64,000 nt of DNA from Clarireedia homoeocarpa (GCA_001465935.1 LNKV01000025.1:1073609-1137608), one strand, 5' to 3'. Counted from the stretch's first letter, positions 45,004 through 57,632 are shown. The notes: generated by a model from the letters alone, not told the origin. Numbers and translations are program-made.

Positions 45004-46531
45004 GAGGAGAAGCAACTTGCATATTCCATTATTCCTACATAAGCAAACAATACGAGCAACTTACTTTGTAACGTGGATGCATAGTTAGCCCGAAACTGCA
45101 AAAGTCGGGTTGGAACAGTTGGCTCTACTTCCGTAGTCGGTACGTACTGGCGCTGGCGATGGCTGAACGTTGTTTTGAGAACAATCAATGCATAAAAAGA
45201 ACGGAAACACCAAAGGAAGGAACACGCAAGTTACCACATCTACCGAAAATAGATCCTCATCATCTCGCATCGAACCTTCGTCGTAAGCGTGTCGATCTTC
45301 CGTAAATGTAAATCTTTCTTAAATCCTTCTTATATCTCCCTTAATTCTTCCTTAAATCTTCCTTAAATCTTCCTTTTCCCCATCTCCATGTCGTGGCCCT
45401 GTGGATAAAAGAAAGATTGCAGAAAGGTCTGTGTGGAGCAAAGAACGAACCCCTTTGATCTTCCAAATTAACCCAAATTCCGAAACCGGCAATTCGGACA
45501 CCAGAAAGGCAAGCGACAATGGTTTGAAATGAGGCCAGGAAGTAGACGATACTTTCATACGTTGCTCATAGAATACAATACACACCATCACATCATCACA
45601 TCATCACATCCCCCTCACTCCTCACTCCTCACTCCTCACCCCTCCCCTCCCCTCCCCTCGCCCAGCATAGGATTGATTGCACAGCCTTGGCCAGATGCAG
45701 GAGATTCCGTGAAGCTTACAAAGTACCGTCTCCGTAGACCGTCAAGACTCAAACACAGTCGATGGGTTTCTAAGTATATCCTGAGCACTGTGAGTGCTGA
45801 GTACTGTCCGACCCAACGTCAACTTGGCAGATCGTTCCAAGCAAATAATATGAGGCGCAGGAAACGAAACCCTTGCAATTGCTGACGATGGCTGGATGCA
45901 TAATATTCGCATAATATTCGCATAATACTGTATTCGCATGTCTAGCTTGGTGGCACGGGTGGGTAAGCGTGGCAAGTTAGGCTGAGTTAGACTTTCCTCT
46001 TGTCTGACAGAACATCAAAGAACGCACGCCGGAACGGACAGAAAAACAAATTCTCCATGACTTATTGGTGCATCCGGCTGCATCCGGCTGCATTCATAGT
46101 TTGTTATCCAGAGAGTTTCAAACCTGCATCATCGGGGACACATAACTTTACTGTACTGGGCAATATGCTGCGAAGACACAGCAGAGAGGGCCAGATCTTC
46201 ACACAAGATCCTCACACAAAGTGGCTTTCGTTGAGCTACAGTAGATGTAACCACGCCGCTTCCAAGCGACGTCCGAGACCGACGGATTTATTTTATGGGA
46301 GCCGGTGCGGCAAACCCGACACGAGTCATTGTAAGTCACGATCATGTGACTTGGCTAATTTGCGCGTCGAGGGACATGAATGCACGCGGAAAACGCGACA
46401 TTCCGTCATATGCCAAACTGCCGATGCATCTGTAAATTCAACAAAATTGGTACATATATCAAAACATTAAGTTATTCACGCATAGGATACTTACTATACT
46501 TGGGAGTCCCACACGGTGACTACCTTCAAAC

Positions 46532-48524
46532 ATGCCAGAACCCAAGAGAAATGGCAATATCCGGGGTTTCTTCAAGCCAGTGCCGCCTGCTCGAGCTCCT
46601 GGAACCCGCAGTAATAGCCACCAGGTAGTGAGTCCTACGTCTACATCGACGGCAGATGTGCAGATACGCGCGACCAGCTCTTCCCCACCCGTTTCTTCTT
46701 TGTCATCCAACCCTGTTGTAGTCACATCTCAGTCCTCTTCCAATATCTCCAATGGCATTGTACCAGGTTCAGATGATGAAGAGGACGACAATTCTTCAAC
46801 ATGTTCCCTAGAAGATCTCTCCACCGCGATATGGAAGACTGACACTCGCCCCCTAGCCAAGCCACCGGCACCCAGTGTGCCCCTTCTGTCAACTCCTAGA
46901 GCTTCTAGATCTCGAAAGCCGCCAGCCTCGACCTTCAAGCTATCGCCCTTAGCATCCAAAACATCGAATTTCAAATTCGACCTGAGGTCGCTTGTCAGCG
47001 CCGCAGCAGACGATGATGCGCTGGAGGAACGCACAAAGCGGGTAAAGGCATTGATGGAGTCGCCTGAAGACTCCGGAATGACCGAAGCAGGTGGGTTTGG
47101 GCTTTCAGAAAAACACGGCAAAATCCTGCAGAATATCAGAATCGACAACGATGAGGGCGTTGGGCAACGCGATGCGCAGAAGGTCTTAAAGGCCGTGAAG
47201 AGAACGGAGGCAATGAACATGAACCAGCGATGGTATTTCTTCGAGACTGAACCCCAAAAATCTTTTAGCAAACGACAACCGTTTCCCAGTAAAGCGCTCT
47301 CAAAGGAATGGAAGGACGATCTTGCTGAGGCTCGGTTCAGACATCAGACTTTCGTGTCGGGGTTTGCGGAAAATATGATCGCGTATGGGAAGCAGTTGCC
47401 CGACGAAATACTACTCTGGATTCTTGATGAGATCTGTGTGGAAGAATTGGGCGATCTTCGTTATTCATATTGCGGGATAATGAAAGCATCCTCAGAACAA
47501 GTGCGTCATTTGGTGACTCCTGAAATTGTGAGGGGAATGTTTATGAGTGTGGGCGCCACAGCTATTGCTACCACTCTCCACGAAAAGATAAGACCCCGTC
47601 TTGAGGTGTCCAATCCATATCCTCATCACCACTGGTCGAGGCTTCGATCACTTCTTAGTCTTATAAGTTCTATAGCAAAGCCGCTGCAGCACGAAGCGAG
47701 GCTGCATACCATCATCCTTCTGCTACGGATGAGTGCTGATCGCTTGTTGCTCGAAAGAGCAGACTTGTTATCCACCATGCAAACAGCACTTTATGATCTG
47801 TGTAGATACATCAAGCCCGACCAATGGGAATCATCTGTAAGTCATCTTGCGCGAAAATGTATCACACATTAAACACTAACACATCATCCAGTGTCAGGAA
47901 ATCTGCACATCCGTGTTCCAATCCATTGACCCCGCTTTCCTCCGGCTCCAAATCGTCCAATGCATCCCCTGCACATCCCCATACACCCACGAACTACGCA
48001 GACGACTATCCCTAGCCTTTTACTTCAACGACCACTCTAAAGCCCTCCAACCACCCACACTCATCATCGACCTCCCAGAAATAACCCAACGTCTCCACGA
48101 CGCTCCGTTTAAAATCACACCCGAAACGGACTACCACGAACTAGGCAGTCTGATCCTGCTCCTCGATATCGCTGTCGACAACGGCCGTTCAGCAGACCTC
48201 GACCTCAAGGACCCAGAAAGCGAAACGCAGTTCAACAACAAGGTTGATGCGCTGGCTATGGCGATCACGAGTATTAGTATTAGTTACTCGGGCGCGGCGT
48301 ACATCTCGAGGATAGAAGCGAAGGAGGTGGTGGAGCTGGTGGGGAATCGGATATCAAATACGGTGCGGAGCAGGCTCAAACCGAAACATAATATTTATGA
48401 TGAGAGTTTGGTTGGACTGCGGAGGAAGGAAGATTTTGGACAGGAGCAGAAGGGTATGTCTACTTTTATGGAGATGCTTAAAAAAAAGAGGGCTGTTGAG
48501 GTTGCGGTTTGGGAGGAGAGATGA
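46532..48524 (+). CDS. Unknown helical protein, possibly Nse5/Nse6-like
   Basis: A 645-residue protein from exons 46532-47836 and 47892-48524 (55-nt intron GTAAGT..TCCAG, phase 0). The opening NIRGFFKPVPPAR is a short aromatic motif of the kind that binds repair or replication partners; about 170 disordered Ser/Pro-rich residues with an acidic patch (GSDDEEDDNSS) follow. From residue 175 to the end it is predicted helical, leucine-rich and HEAT-like, and it ends with Lys-rich FMEMLKKKRAVEVAVWEER. The layout resembles the fungal Nse5/Nse6 group of SMC5/6 cofactors, but I have no diagnostic motif, so this is a weak assignment. It converges on vma4. Confidence 0.85.
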
Positions 48525-48751
48525 CAGCTATGATACCAATTTTGTTTAGATCACGGGCATTATCTTGCAACGAACTTTAGTAGTGATATAGACGTTATTG
48601 TATCATACATGCTCTAATGACAAGGCCTACAATGTTGTATATTTTTGAATGTGCAACGACGTCCGTCTGCTAGAATCTGCTCTCTGTCTGCCGCCCCATT
48701 CCTCCCTGCTATGCAAGTTAAAAAAAAAACACAATTCGGAAAGCTCATTGA

Positions 48752-49684
48752 CTAATCGTAGAACTTCCGATTCTCGTTGGGGCCAAATAATGCGGTTCGG
48801 ACAGCGGGTAGTGCACTGTCTTGTAGCAACTTCAGACGCTCCTCAAATGTATTGTTGATATCAATCTTTCCACCACCACCGACAATGATCAAACCACCAG
48901 CACTAGAAACCACCAATCAGCATCCTTCAGTCTCTCCAACCTTAAAAAAAAGTAGAGCAAAACTTACGATTCATCCGGTAACGGAGTTCCCTCATCTATA
49001 CTCGCAGCAACATCCTTCCCCAACTTCTCCTTATACTCCCTCTGTGCATCATCAATCGCCCTCTTAATCACATCGTAATCCTGCTTACGGCCGCGAATCT
49101 GCAACTTGCTCTCGTTCAACGCATAGAAGCCCTCCAGCATCAGATTCTTCAATATCTCTTGATACTTGCCCTTGTCGTTGGCAGCCTCGCCGAGTCGCTT
49201 CTGCGCCTGCTCAAAGATCCCGTCGAGGAGCTCTTGTCGGGCGCTGAGCACCTTCAAGCGGGTCTTGTTGGCGAGCGTGGATTGAGTGATTTGTTGCGAC
49301 ATTTTGGCTTGCTTGAATTTCTTCTCATATTGTGTGTCGATTGCGGAGGTTTCTTGACGAACGAGCTTGGATTTCTCGATGGCGAATTCCTGTGAGGGGG
49401 GGGTTAGGTTTTGGAAAAGATGGGTTGGTTGGTAGTTGACGTATCATTGGCTTTGAGCTCAATTTCGCGGCCTTTTTCCATGGCTTCTTGCTTGATGAAC
49501 GCTGTCATCTTCTTGAGCTCCTGCATTTTATCAATATCGGTTGGTGCTGCAGTATGCTCGAGCCGGATTGGAATGGCATTACCTGCGACACCTGGAGTGT
49601 ACAGCATTAGCAAAACTCCTCAAGGCAGTTGGTTAACATGGGAACATTTGAACTCACTTGGTCGTCCGACAAAGCGTGCGACAT
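48752..49684 (-). CDS. vma4: V-type ATPase subunit E
   Basis: A 228-residue peripheral stalk subunit of the vacuolar proton pump. Exons as read: 49658-49684, 49583-49591 (9 nt), 49443-49520, 48968-49389 and 48752-48902. The protein begins MSHALSDDQ-VSQ-ELKKMT, where VSQ comes from the microexon; family members have a matching DDQVxxELKKMTAFI opening. The coiled-coil N-terminal half continues EFAIEKSKLVRQE and KMSQQITQSTLANKTRL; the globular C-terminal half includes GGLIIVGGGGKIDINNTFE and ERLKLLQDSALPAVRTALFG. Length matches the family (about 230). Anomaly: frame and conservation put the end of exon 3 after codon GAT at 49443, but the next bases are AC then GTCAAC, so the 5' splice site is not GT at the needed phase. 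Confidence 0.92.
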
Positions 49685-50265
49685 GATGGGCAGCTGTTTG
49701 GGGGTTGAACTTCTAAAATGGGTGTAGGGTTTATAGGTAAATGTTCGTGGAAAATGTACAAGTTGGTGAAGTTGGAGCTTGGTCAAGCAAGCAAGCAAGA
49801 GCAAGGTTGGGGATAGCTCCAGCCAGCTCCCCCAGGCGATAAGGGAAGCGACGTTCCCATTTACCTGGTCATGTGATCACAATCATGCATGATTCGTAAC
49901 TTGAGGAACGCAACTGTCTTGTAATCTATGAATTAAACTATTTGAAAACTCCAAAGTTTTCACTGAATCCGTCTCGGTCCCTTTGGTATTCGCTCTTCGC
50001 AATTGATTTGTGTGCGTATGTACGTTTGGGCATATTGTGCATGATTTCACACGACTCAGGATATCGCATTGCACTCACTGTACGGAGCTTGTGACATTCT
50101 ACCGAGACACCTCCCATCTGACTTGACCGCGAGTTGGAATTCCGACTATACATTCACTTTACACAACGAATCCTTTATTCTCTCCACCATTACACCGTTC
50201 GATATCTTTGTTCAAAACAGTCTGTGTACCGCAGTTTCCCAAATGAAGACTTGCAATACATCGTG
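49685..50265. other. Shared promoter of vma4 and the NIPA-like gene
   Basis: Head-to-head interval of 580 bp. No discrete element recognised. Confidence 0.45.
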
Positions 50266-51969
50266 ATGGGACAGCTCGGCGATCTATCGCCTGGGGGAAG
50301 TGTAGCTGTAAGTGCTATAGTCGACTCTCTTCATGTTTATATATGCTCTAGTGCTATGCCTTTGTCGCACACATGACTGATATATGTTGTATTGATATTG
50401 CAGATTGGAATCCTGGTGGGCCTTATATCAACGAGTGTGCAAAGTCTAGGCTTGACTCTACAACGCAAATCACATATTCTGGAAGACGAGAAAGCGGCGC
50501 ATCATGTTCGAAGACCGCCCTATAGACGGAGGAGATGGCAGTTGGGCATGGCTATGTTTATAGTGTCGAATTTGGTGGGCAGTACAATTCAAATAACGAC
50601 GTTACCCCTCCCAGTTCTGTCGACCTTGCAGGCGTCCGGCCTAGTCTTCAATTCCATTTGCGCCACCTTGATATTGGGGGAACCATTTACACGATGGTCG
50701 CTAGGAGGAACACTGTTAGTTTCAACGGGTGCGATACTCATTGCCATATTTGGTGCTATACCAGAGCCGGCACATTCTCTCGATCAGCTTCTCGTACTCC
50801 TCGGACGGCGGACGTTTATTATTTGGATGGTTCTACAGGCGTTGTTGGTTCTGGGAATTGTCTTCCTTTCATGGTTTCTCTCTAGACTGCCAAGTTTATC
50901 TTCGAGTCCTCGGATACGACTTCTGATAGGGTTAGCATATGGATGTATAAGTGGAATACTTTCGGCGCATTCATTATTGGTAGCCAAGTCGGCAGTCGAG
51001 CTTCTGGTGCGGACAATCATAGATCGACACAACCAGTTCAATAGATGGCAATCATGGGCCATTCTTCTGGGTCTGGTTACCTTAGCCTTGACCCAGCTAT
51101 ACTACCTACATCGCGGCCTAAAGCTGGTATCGACCAGCGTTCTCTACCCCTTAGTTTTCTGCATTTACAACATCATAGCCATCCTCGATGGGCTAATATA
51201 CTTTAAACAAACCGACCGACTATCAGCCCTCTACGCCGGTCTAATCGCCCTCGGCACAGCCATCCTTCTATCCGGCGTCCTCGCACTGTCCTGGCGTCTC
51301 AATGAAGAACAAACCCAACCAGCCGTAACACAAAGTGCATTTACCCCCGGCCTAGGTTTTGTAGAAGACACGGACGCCTCCTCGGAATCCCTCACAGTCG
51401 ACGAAGAAGCCTCCATCGGCGCCGAGCGTGAACCTCTCCTAAACAACGACCCCATGGCCCCAACCACCGACCTCGACGCTATCATCGGCGCCTCGCGCCA
51501 TGGACGCAAAAAAGCTGTCCGCCTCTCTGAAGTTGACGAAATATGGGGTGAGCTCCAAGACGACGATGCGAAACCGAGTCCGTCTCGCGTTGCGTCTTCG
51601 TCTACGTTTCCTCCTTCAGTAGCAGTAGCAGCAGGGGCTCGCAATGACGAACATGACGAAGCGTCTCTACCTGATGAGATGACGTCGCTTCTGCGGTCAA
51701 CATCCCTAGCAAGAAAGCGGAGGAGACGCTCAACGGGGTTCCCAGGTTTTGCGGCGCGTCCGGTGAGGCCGAAGAGGAGAAGTGCGCATTCGTATCCGCA
51801 GTCGCAGGATGCGGTTGGAGGGTTTTGGAAGATGAGGTGGTGGAGACGGGGCGGTGATGGGGATGGTGGTGGGAAGGGAGGCCCTTCTTCTCCTTTACTG
51901 GGAGGGCATAGAAACGGAAGTCAGGGTCCAGGCGAGGGTGAGGGTCCTTCGTCTGAGAGCAATAGGTGA
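50266..51969 (+). CDS. NIPA-like (DUF803) magnesium transporter family protein
   Basis: A 535-residue membrane protein from exons 50266-50307 and 50404-51969 (96-nt intron, phase 0). The first exon gives MGQLGDLSPGGSVA; the frame then enters TM1 (IGILVGLISTSVQSLGLTLQ). About nine hydrophobic segments lie before residue 315, including STLQASGLVFNSICATLILG with the family GEPFTRW turn, and LKLVSTSVLYPLVFCIYNII. This is the layout of the NIPA/DUF803 group, some members of which move Mg2+; substrate here is inferred. The C-terminal 220 residues are cytosolic, acidic (ASSESLTVDEEASIGAERE) and then basic with Gly-rich end, typical of the fungal branch. Start choice follows the spliced small exon. 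Confidence 0.88.
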
Positions 51970-54390
51970 TATGGATGGATTCTTCTATTTGTATAAAGCA
52001 ATCAAGTAGTGACTGAATTTTTTATATCCATACGTGCTTGCCCTTCTTGCTTGATCCTCTTGCTTCTCTTGCTTCTAGGTTTGATGTTAAAACCGGGGTT
52101 TTGCTAGGTGGGAATGTGAAGGCATATTATACATCTTATCTGTCTATATTTTTGCCCTGAGAGGAGGACAATGTAGAGTAGGGCGGGTAGATAAAGGGCG
52201 ATACTTTCGGCTTATAAAATGGAAAGGATGAGGCTAGTGACCCGATATCGAACGAGACGGGTCTAGATGACTTTAACAGCACAAGGTGAAACCCATGGAA
52301 TTCACGTATTTGAATTTTCGATCGTCTTGCTCTTCTAGCCTTCCTCGCCCACCGGCTTTCTCCGTCGGGGCAGAAAAGTCGCGGATCTCGTGCTGCAAGG
52401 GAGTGGTGGGGTTTATTGGCCTGGTTGTAGTGCGTTGTGTTGTGGCATGGTACGGTACGGAGAACGGAAGTGGAGGTGGGTTGGGTTGGATGTTGTTGAT
52501 TGTGGAGGAAGATAACGGATGGATATACGGATGGATATACGGTTGTATGGTAGATCGATTAGACAGTTGGAAATATGGGATTCGCGTTTGTGGAGGAATA
52601 ATGGGAATTATACGATGCACACTCTTTTTCTGCTTATCCTGGTATGAAAGTATGAAAAGAAGCAGTGTGTCAGTAGAGCAAAATAGTATGCTGAAACCTA
52701 TGTAGGATATACCTTCCTTTCCGACCACCTATCTACCAGTCTATCCATTTCGTTATCGGTTTATTTACTTGAGTAACTCTCAGTCTCCGTATACTCTGCC
52801 TTCACACTTCCCCATATCCTCACCTCTTCTCTGCTCCTTCTCCCTCTCGCACTCATAAATAATGCAATCAAAACCCTTACAACCTCTCTATCATTCTCCT
52901 CAGCCCCTTTCTTCCACTTCAGCCCATCCCTTCTCCCTCCTTATCACTACCTACCATCTACCACACCCCCGCCCAACAGTCCCTCCACAAATCATCCCTT
53001 CCCAGCCCTACAAAGCAAAACCCATCACCGCAGATCCTAGTACAGCATCTCCTCCCTCTCCTCCCTGTCCTCCTCCCTCTCCTCTCCCCTCTCCTCTCCC
53101 CGCCAACCCACACTCGCAGCTCAACGCATTCCACTCCCAGTCAATATCTCAACCCCACTTGACCACTAAGCGTATCACAGTGTCCAACCTTATACAGCAT
53201 GGACAGCTCTTTCTGCGGAACCAACTAACACATATCCATTCCCGTTTACGCACAGAACACTCTCGCTCCTTCAATTGAGGTAAAATGTCCTTTCATCCTC
53301 TTTATTATTTGCTATTTGCTAGTCGCTGGTTGCACTTGCAAGGAAAAACGGGATATAATATAGTATGATAAAAGGGACTGGTGTGCTCGTAGCCTTTAGC
53401 AGATAGTGATGGACTTGCATACATGCAACCATGTAAGTTCACGATATAGCTTCGTGCGACAGTTGACTGGAAAGGGTACGCACATAGCTTCAAGAACCCA
53501 AGTATAAAGAGCATCCCTCACACAACTATCAAAGTACCATGCATGTATTACTCAAAACATCATTAAGACTTCCATAAGAACACAAGCACCATCCTCAAAA
53601 CCTTACCCTACCTTACCCCCCCCCCTCTCACACTTCACATTCCCAATGAGTCATATCGAGACAAATCTTGGAGTTTAAGAAGACCCGGATTTTTTCCATC
53701 CCTATGATCCCAGTTGAATTTTACTGTACAAGAGAGAACTGCTTACTACAATGACGACGACCATGAGAGCAAGAAAAAATGCCACCAACTACCTAGCTTT
53801 CCTCGACTATCTGACTTGACTACCACCTACGGACCATCGTAAACCATCGCCGTCACAATATCACCACCACTACTAACTTATCATTCATCACTATCACCAT
53901 GCTAATGAAGAGATGAGATGATAAGTAAAACTTAGGGGATACACACCCGATATGGAGAGAGAAAGAAAAGCCTGACCACCCTCGACACACACCTGTGCCG
54001 AAACCCACAGCAGCCCCCAACCCACCAACCAACCGATCATACAATCAATTCGTCGTGAAAAAAAAAGCCATCCACTCCTCTCTACCATGTGCCATGTGCC
54101 ATGTGCCATGCCAGTGCCTGGGGTATTGCATTGGCTGGATGAAATTATCTCATTATTCGCAAAGTTGTGTTTTGGGTAAAATCGGAAAAAGCATCTGTGC
54201 AGATCAAATGAAAGAACCTCCCATGATAGAAAAAACTAAAAGGACACCATAACACCATCGGAAGCAACGTTAGAGAGATCTGCCCCCCACCATGGCACAA
54301 CCGGGGGTTTTGACCACACTATATTATGTGCCGGGTATCAGTTTCAAAGACTTGGTCGGCCTGCTTCGTGTATTGGAACTGCAAAACCAT
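51970..54390. other. Intergenic, convergent side of mcm1
   Basis: About 2.4 kb with no convincing gene. Pyrimidine-rich around 52800-53110, GGATGGATATACG duplication near 52518-52545, TGTGCCA triplication near 54087-54110, and a 9-C run near 53618. A proline-rich frame at 52862-53278 is described separately. Confidence 0.5.
52862..53278 (+). CDS. Doubtful proline-rich small frame
   Basis: 138 residues from an ATG, but the composition (Pro, Ser, His, Thr) mirrors the pyrimidine-rich DNA it lies in, and no domain or motif is recognisable. The last 45 residues (TTKRITVSNLIQHGQLFLRN) are less biased. I cannot exclude a lineage-specific gene; chance is more likely. Confidence 0.2.
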   Translation: MQSKPLQPLYHSPQPLSSTSAHPFSLLITTYHLPHPRPTVPPQIIPSQPYKAKPITADPSTASPPSPPCPPPSPLPSPLPANPHSQLNAFHSQSISQPHLTTKRITVSNLIQHGQLFLRNQLTHIHSRLRTEHSRSFN

Positions 54391-55223
54391 TTATGCCTGG
54401 TGCGAGTGTTGTTGAGGAATACCAGCTTGTGGAGGCATTGGGTAGCCTCTTTGCTGCTGATTTACATAGTTCTGGTATGCCAAAGCTTGTTGTTGATCAA
54501 TTGGCATGTAGCCGGGGTGCATTTGTTGTGCTTGTTGTGGCATTCCAGGTCGAGGCTGCTGCGGGGGTAGGTGTTGCGGTGTGGGTTCTTCCGGCGATTC
54601 GACTGTATTTTGATCATCAACTCCATTCTCGCCATTTCCGGTAGGTTCAGGTGCATTTAAGCATGCCTAAAAGTCGTTAGTAAAGATGAAAGTGTGCGGA
54701 TTTAGATATAAAAAGGTTGCGCATACTTGAATGAGATTCTTTCCTTCAGCCTTAGTCACCAGCGGTTGAAGTTTCGGCGTCGTGAAAGTGTATACGAGAC
54801 CCGTCTCTGACACCACCAGGAGAAGGACTTGGGTACCGGTCAATACAGATAATTCGTATGCCTATGATAAGTAATTAGTAACCATGTTTGCGCAGACAGC
54901 AGACCGATAGGCGCGTCGCATCGACGCGTAACGGGTGAGAAAACACAATAGATAAGTTGAGGACCGACCTTCTTCATGATACCAGCTTTTCTCTTGGAGA
55001 AAGTAATATGACGACGCGATTTATCGGTGATAAACTTGATCTCGATTTTTCTGCGCTCGCGACCGGGCTTGTCATCGTCGTCATCCTCTTCGTCTGCAGT
55101 CGAAGGTCTTTGTCGTTTAATACCGCGACTTTCTCCGCCGGCAATTGAGTTTCCATTTCCGACCGCGTGTTCATCGAGAGTGGAAGGAGAGTTTTGATCG
55201 TGTTGGTCAGTGATGTCGGCCAT
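54391..55223 (-). CDS. mcm1: Mcm1-type MADS-box transcription factor
   Basis: A 221-residue nuclear regulator. Exons 54969-55223, 54727-54861 and 54391-54666 (introns 107 and 60 nt, both phase 0). The N terminus is acidic (DEEDDDDDKPG) and leads into the MADS box at residues 54-112: GRERRKIEIKFITDKSRRHI then FSKRKAGIMKK, an intron, and AYELSVLTGTQVLLLVVSET with GLVYTFTTPKL. This is the SRF/Mcm1 class (not MEF2/Rlm1), which acts as a homodimer with partner factors in mating, cell cycle and development. The C terminus is Gln/Pro-rich (QQQALAYQNYVNQQQRGYP) and ends QQHSHQA. The first intron begins GTCGGT, a weak donor, but the junction matches the conserved MADS sequence exactly. Confidence 0.95.
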
Positions 55224-56206
55224 TGTGATAAGATTTCGGGTCTTTAAAATTGAAGTAAGGTATGACGAGAATAACTGTTTTGGAGGTGGATGCCGGTGAC
55301 CTTACTGCTTATGGGGAGTGGAGAGGCAGTTGTCCTGCTTTGTCGCAGATACCTGGTTCGCAAAGACTTGATTGAGGTTGGTGTGAAGGGTTGAGCCGAA
55401 TAATTATTCAGCCTGAGAAGACGGGCTGAAATTCTTATTTGGCTGGGAGGAGGCGCGTGTGTGGTAGGCAAGAGTCTAAGGTCTCTAGGTGGTCTCTCTT
55501 AATTTTTGTTGCCGAGCGCCGAGATCGCGGGCACCCAAACAGTGCGTGATGGGGTTGATTGACCGATTGACCGATGGACCGATGGACGGAGCGAGTGTGC
55601 TGTTTGGAATACGGATTGTATCGTAAACGGAATGTTAAGAACAGGGAAATCGTTAATAGGTTAATAAATTTCCTCTTCGGGCCTTTCGATGTACCGTAGC
55701 AGGAGCAGTTGCAGTTGTCGTGGTGCGTTACTGTGTTTGGGTCGTGGTGTTTGGATATCTGCTTTTTTCGCGGGTTATGGTTCGCGCGCAGCCTCCGTCG
55801 TAGCAGCGGTGATGGATGGGTGCGGATTGGGCTGGATTGGATCGGGAATAGGTTGCTTGGATGGAAATGGGTGGGAGGAGGTAAGGTAAAGTAGACAAAA
55901 AGTTCGTTCCTGGAATTCGGGACCTGAAAACGTAAAAAGATTGGGGATTAATGGATTGATCAGGCAAAATCGTTGCGATATGGGATGCGGGATGAATGAA
56001 AAGAGAATAGATTGGAGTAAAAAAGCACAGGCAGATTTATTTGGGTTGCAGCAGAATAGTAATAGGACACTCAGCCAAGTCGTCTGCCCGGCCCCAGCTC
56101 GTAGCCAGGTAGTAAACCGTACCGGCAGGGGAGCGAGATGCTAGGGGCAAGCAAATGAACCAAAGAAACACAGACGAGAAAGATGGGACAAGCGATGGGC
56201 TATGGA

Positions 56207-56242
56207 ACATGGGATACGGGACATGGGACATGGGATACGGGA
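56207..56242. repeat. Short tandem copies of CATGGGATACGGGA
   Basis: Three imperfect copies with unit of about 7-14 bp. Confidence 0.8.
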
Positions 56243-57632
56243 CTCTCACTTACGCTCTCACTTACACACACGCATCCACGATCCACGCACATACTCCGTA
56301 CATCCCATACCACACAGTACAGTACCACTGGGGGTGCGAAAGAAGTTGACAAAGAGGCTGGGGTGGAGATGGTATGTGGTATGTGGTATGTGTGGAGTGC
56401 GGTGGGAGTGCGGTGGGTGTGTGTACGGAGGTATGAGTCTGTATGGTGCGCAATGTGTGAATTGAGTGCAGATAAGTGGAGGAAAGTGGGCGAAGGGTGA
56501 TGTGAAAGGTGTGGAAGGGTGGAAGGGTGGAAAGGGTAAGGGTACCTAGAAATGATAGTTAGCACCAATCGGGAATAGTCGCTGGTCAGAAGTGGAGAAA
56601 TAATTGTGTGCTCGGTCGGGATGTGTGCAGTAGGTGCAGCAATGTTCAACCTGCAGCAGTTGCAGTACAAGACTTGTATGGGTGTATCTTGTAACTATTG
56701 TTGCTGTGGGACCCGGATCTCTTGGGTAAAAAGTCTAGTGCCTGTGTGATTGAATGAAAACAATGGGGACAAGGCACTGTACTAGAGACCGCAATAGTGG
56801 AGTCCGAGGGCTGTTGGAATGAGAATGAACATGAAAGCCGTCTGTGCACACACCTTTTTTTGCTTGCAAATCCTTCGGAAGGAATGAGATAGGAAGATGG
56901 GATGGATAGGATGCGGGAAAATGTCTCTTGGATCTGGGAGCCGAAAGAAAAAAAGTCACTAGCTTCTGTACCGTACTGTATCGTACTGTACCGTGTGTAC
57001 TGGCTGGATTGTTCTGTACAAAGCACTGCGCGCGGGAATATCGTACGAAAGTAATAGGATCTGTATAGAGTGTCCGATCTGTGTTCCTTCTTGAAGCGGA
57101 ATAATGTCAGTAAGTTTGTTGCATTTCCATCTCCATCTCCATTTCATGCTTCAATTCAAATTCAATCTACAAATAACAGCCAATGAGAACGGATTAAATC
57201 GACGAAGGATGGTATTTCGGCGAGAAAAGGGCCTCCATCTACTTCGAACGCAGTTTGAGCAACCTTGACGTGAACAAGGGAAGGAAGGAGAGAGTTGGGA
57301 ACATCTGACATCCCCTGCGTTGCTCCAGAAGTCAAGGTACCCGTACCCGTAGACGAGATTGGCTAGAAACCTTAACGAGGACATGGTGTAGCAGTAGAGA
57401 GATTGATAGTGCGATGCAAGAACAGCTTCAGACCCTCAACCTCAATTGCGTACCAATGGGAAAGTAGACCAATTTTGCCGGCGATCGCAATTGTACTTGG
57501 TAATTTTGGTAACTCAAGTCTAGTACCTTCAAAAGCAACTCTGCTTGGAGTACATAACTGACAATGGACAATAGATAGGATAGTAGACAATATCTATCAT
57601 CAAAGGACCACATTAATTGATCCCCTCTCCAG

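Larger units (their letters stand above)
42534..46531. other. Gene-free island rich in simple repeats
   Basis: Four kilobases between the divergent flippase and the gene at 46532. No convincing gene in any frame. It holds hexamer, tetramer and longer minisatellite tracts (listed separately), several (TTCCTTAAATC) copies near 45330-45375, CATCACAT copies near 45586-45610, CTCACTCCTCACC copies near 45616-45645, and ATATTCGCATA copies near 45901-45930. Confidence 0.6.

Noticed and set aside
45529..46470. Plus-strand frames between the repeat island and the gene at 46532
   Set aside because: Random composition and no plausible join into the downstream gene; its ATG at 46532 already fits.
56200..56670. 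Frames with SHVPCPVSHVP and GTWDMGYGT repeats
   Set aside because: Products of the CATGGGATACGGGA short repeats.
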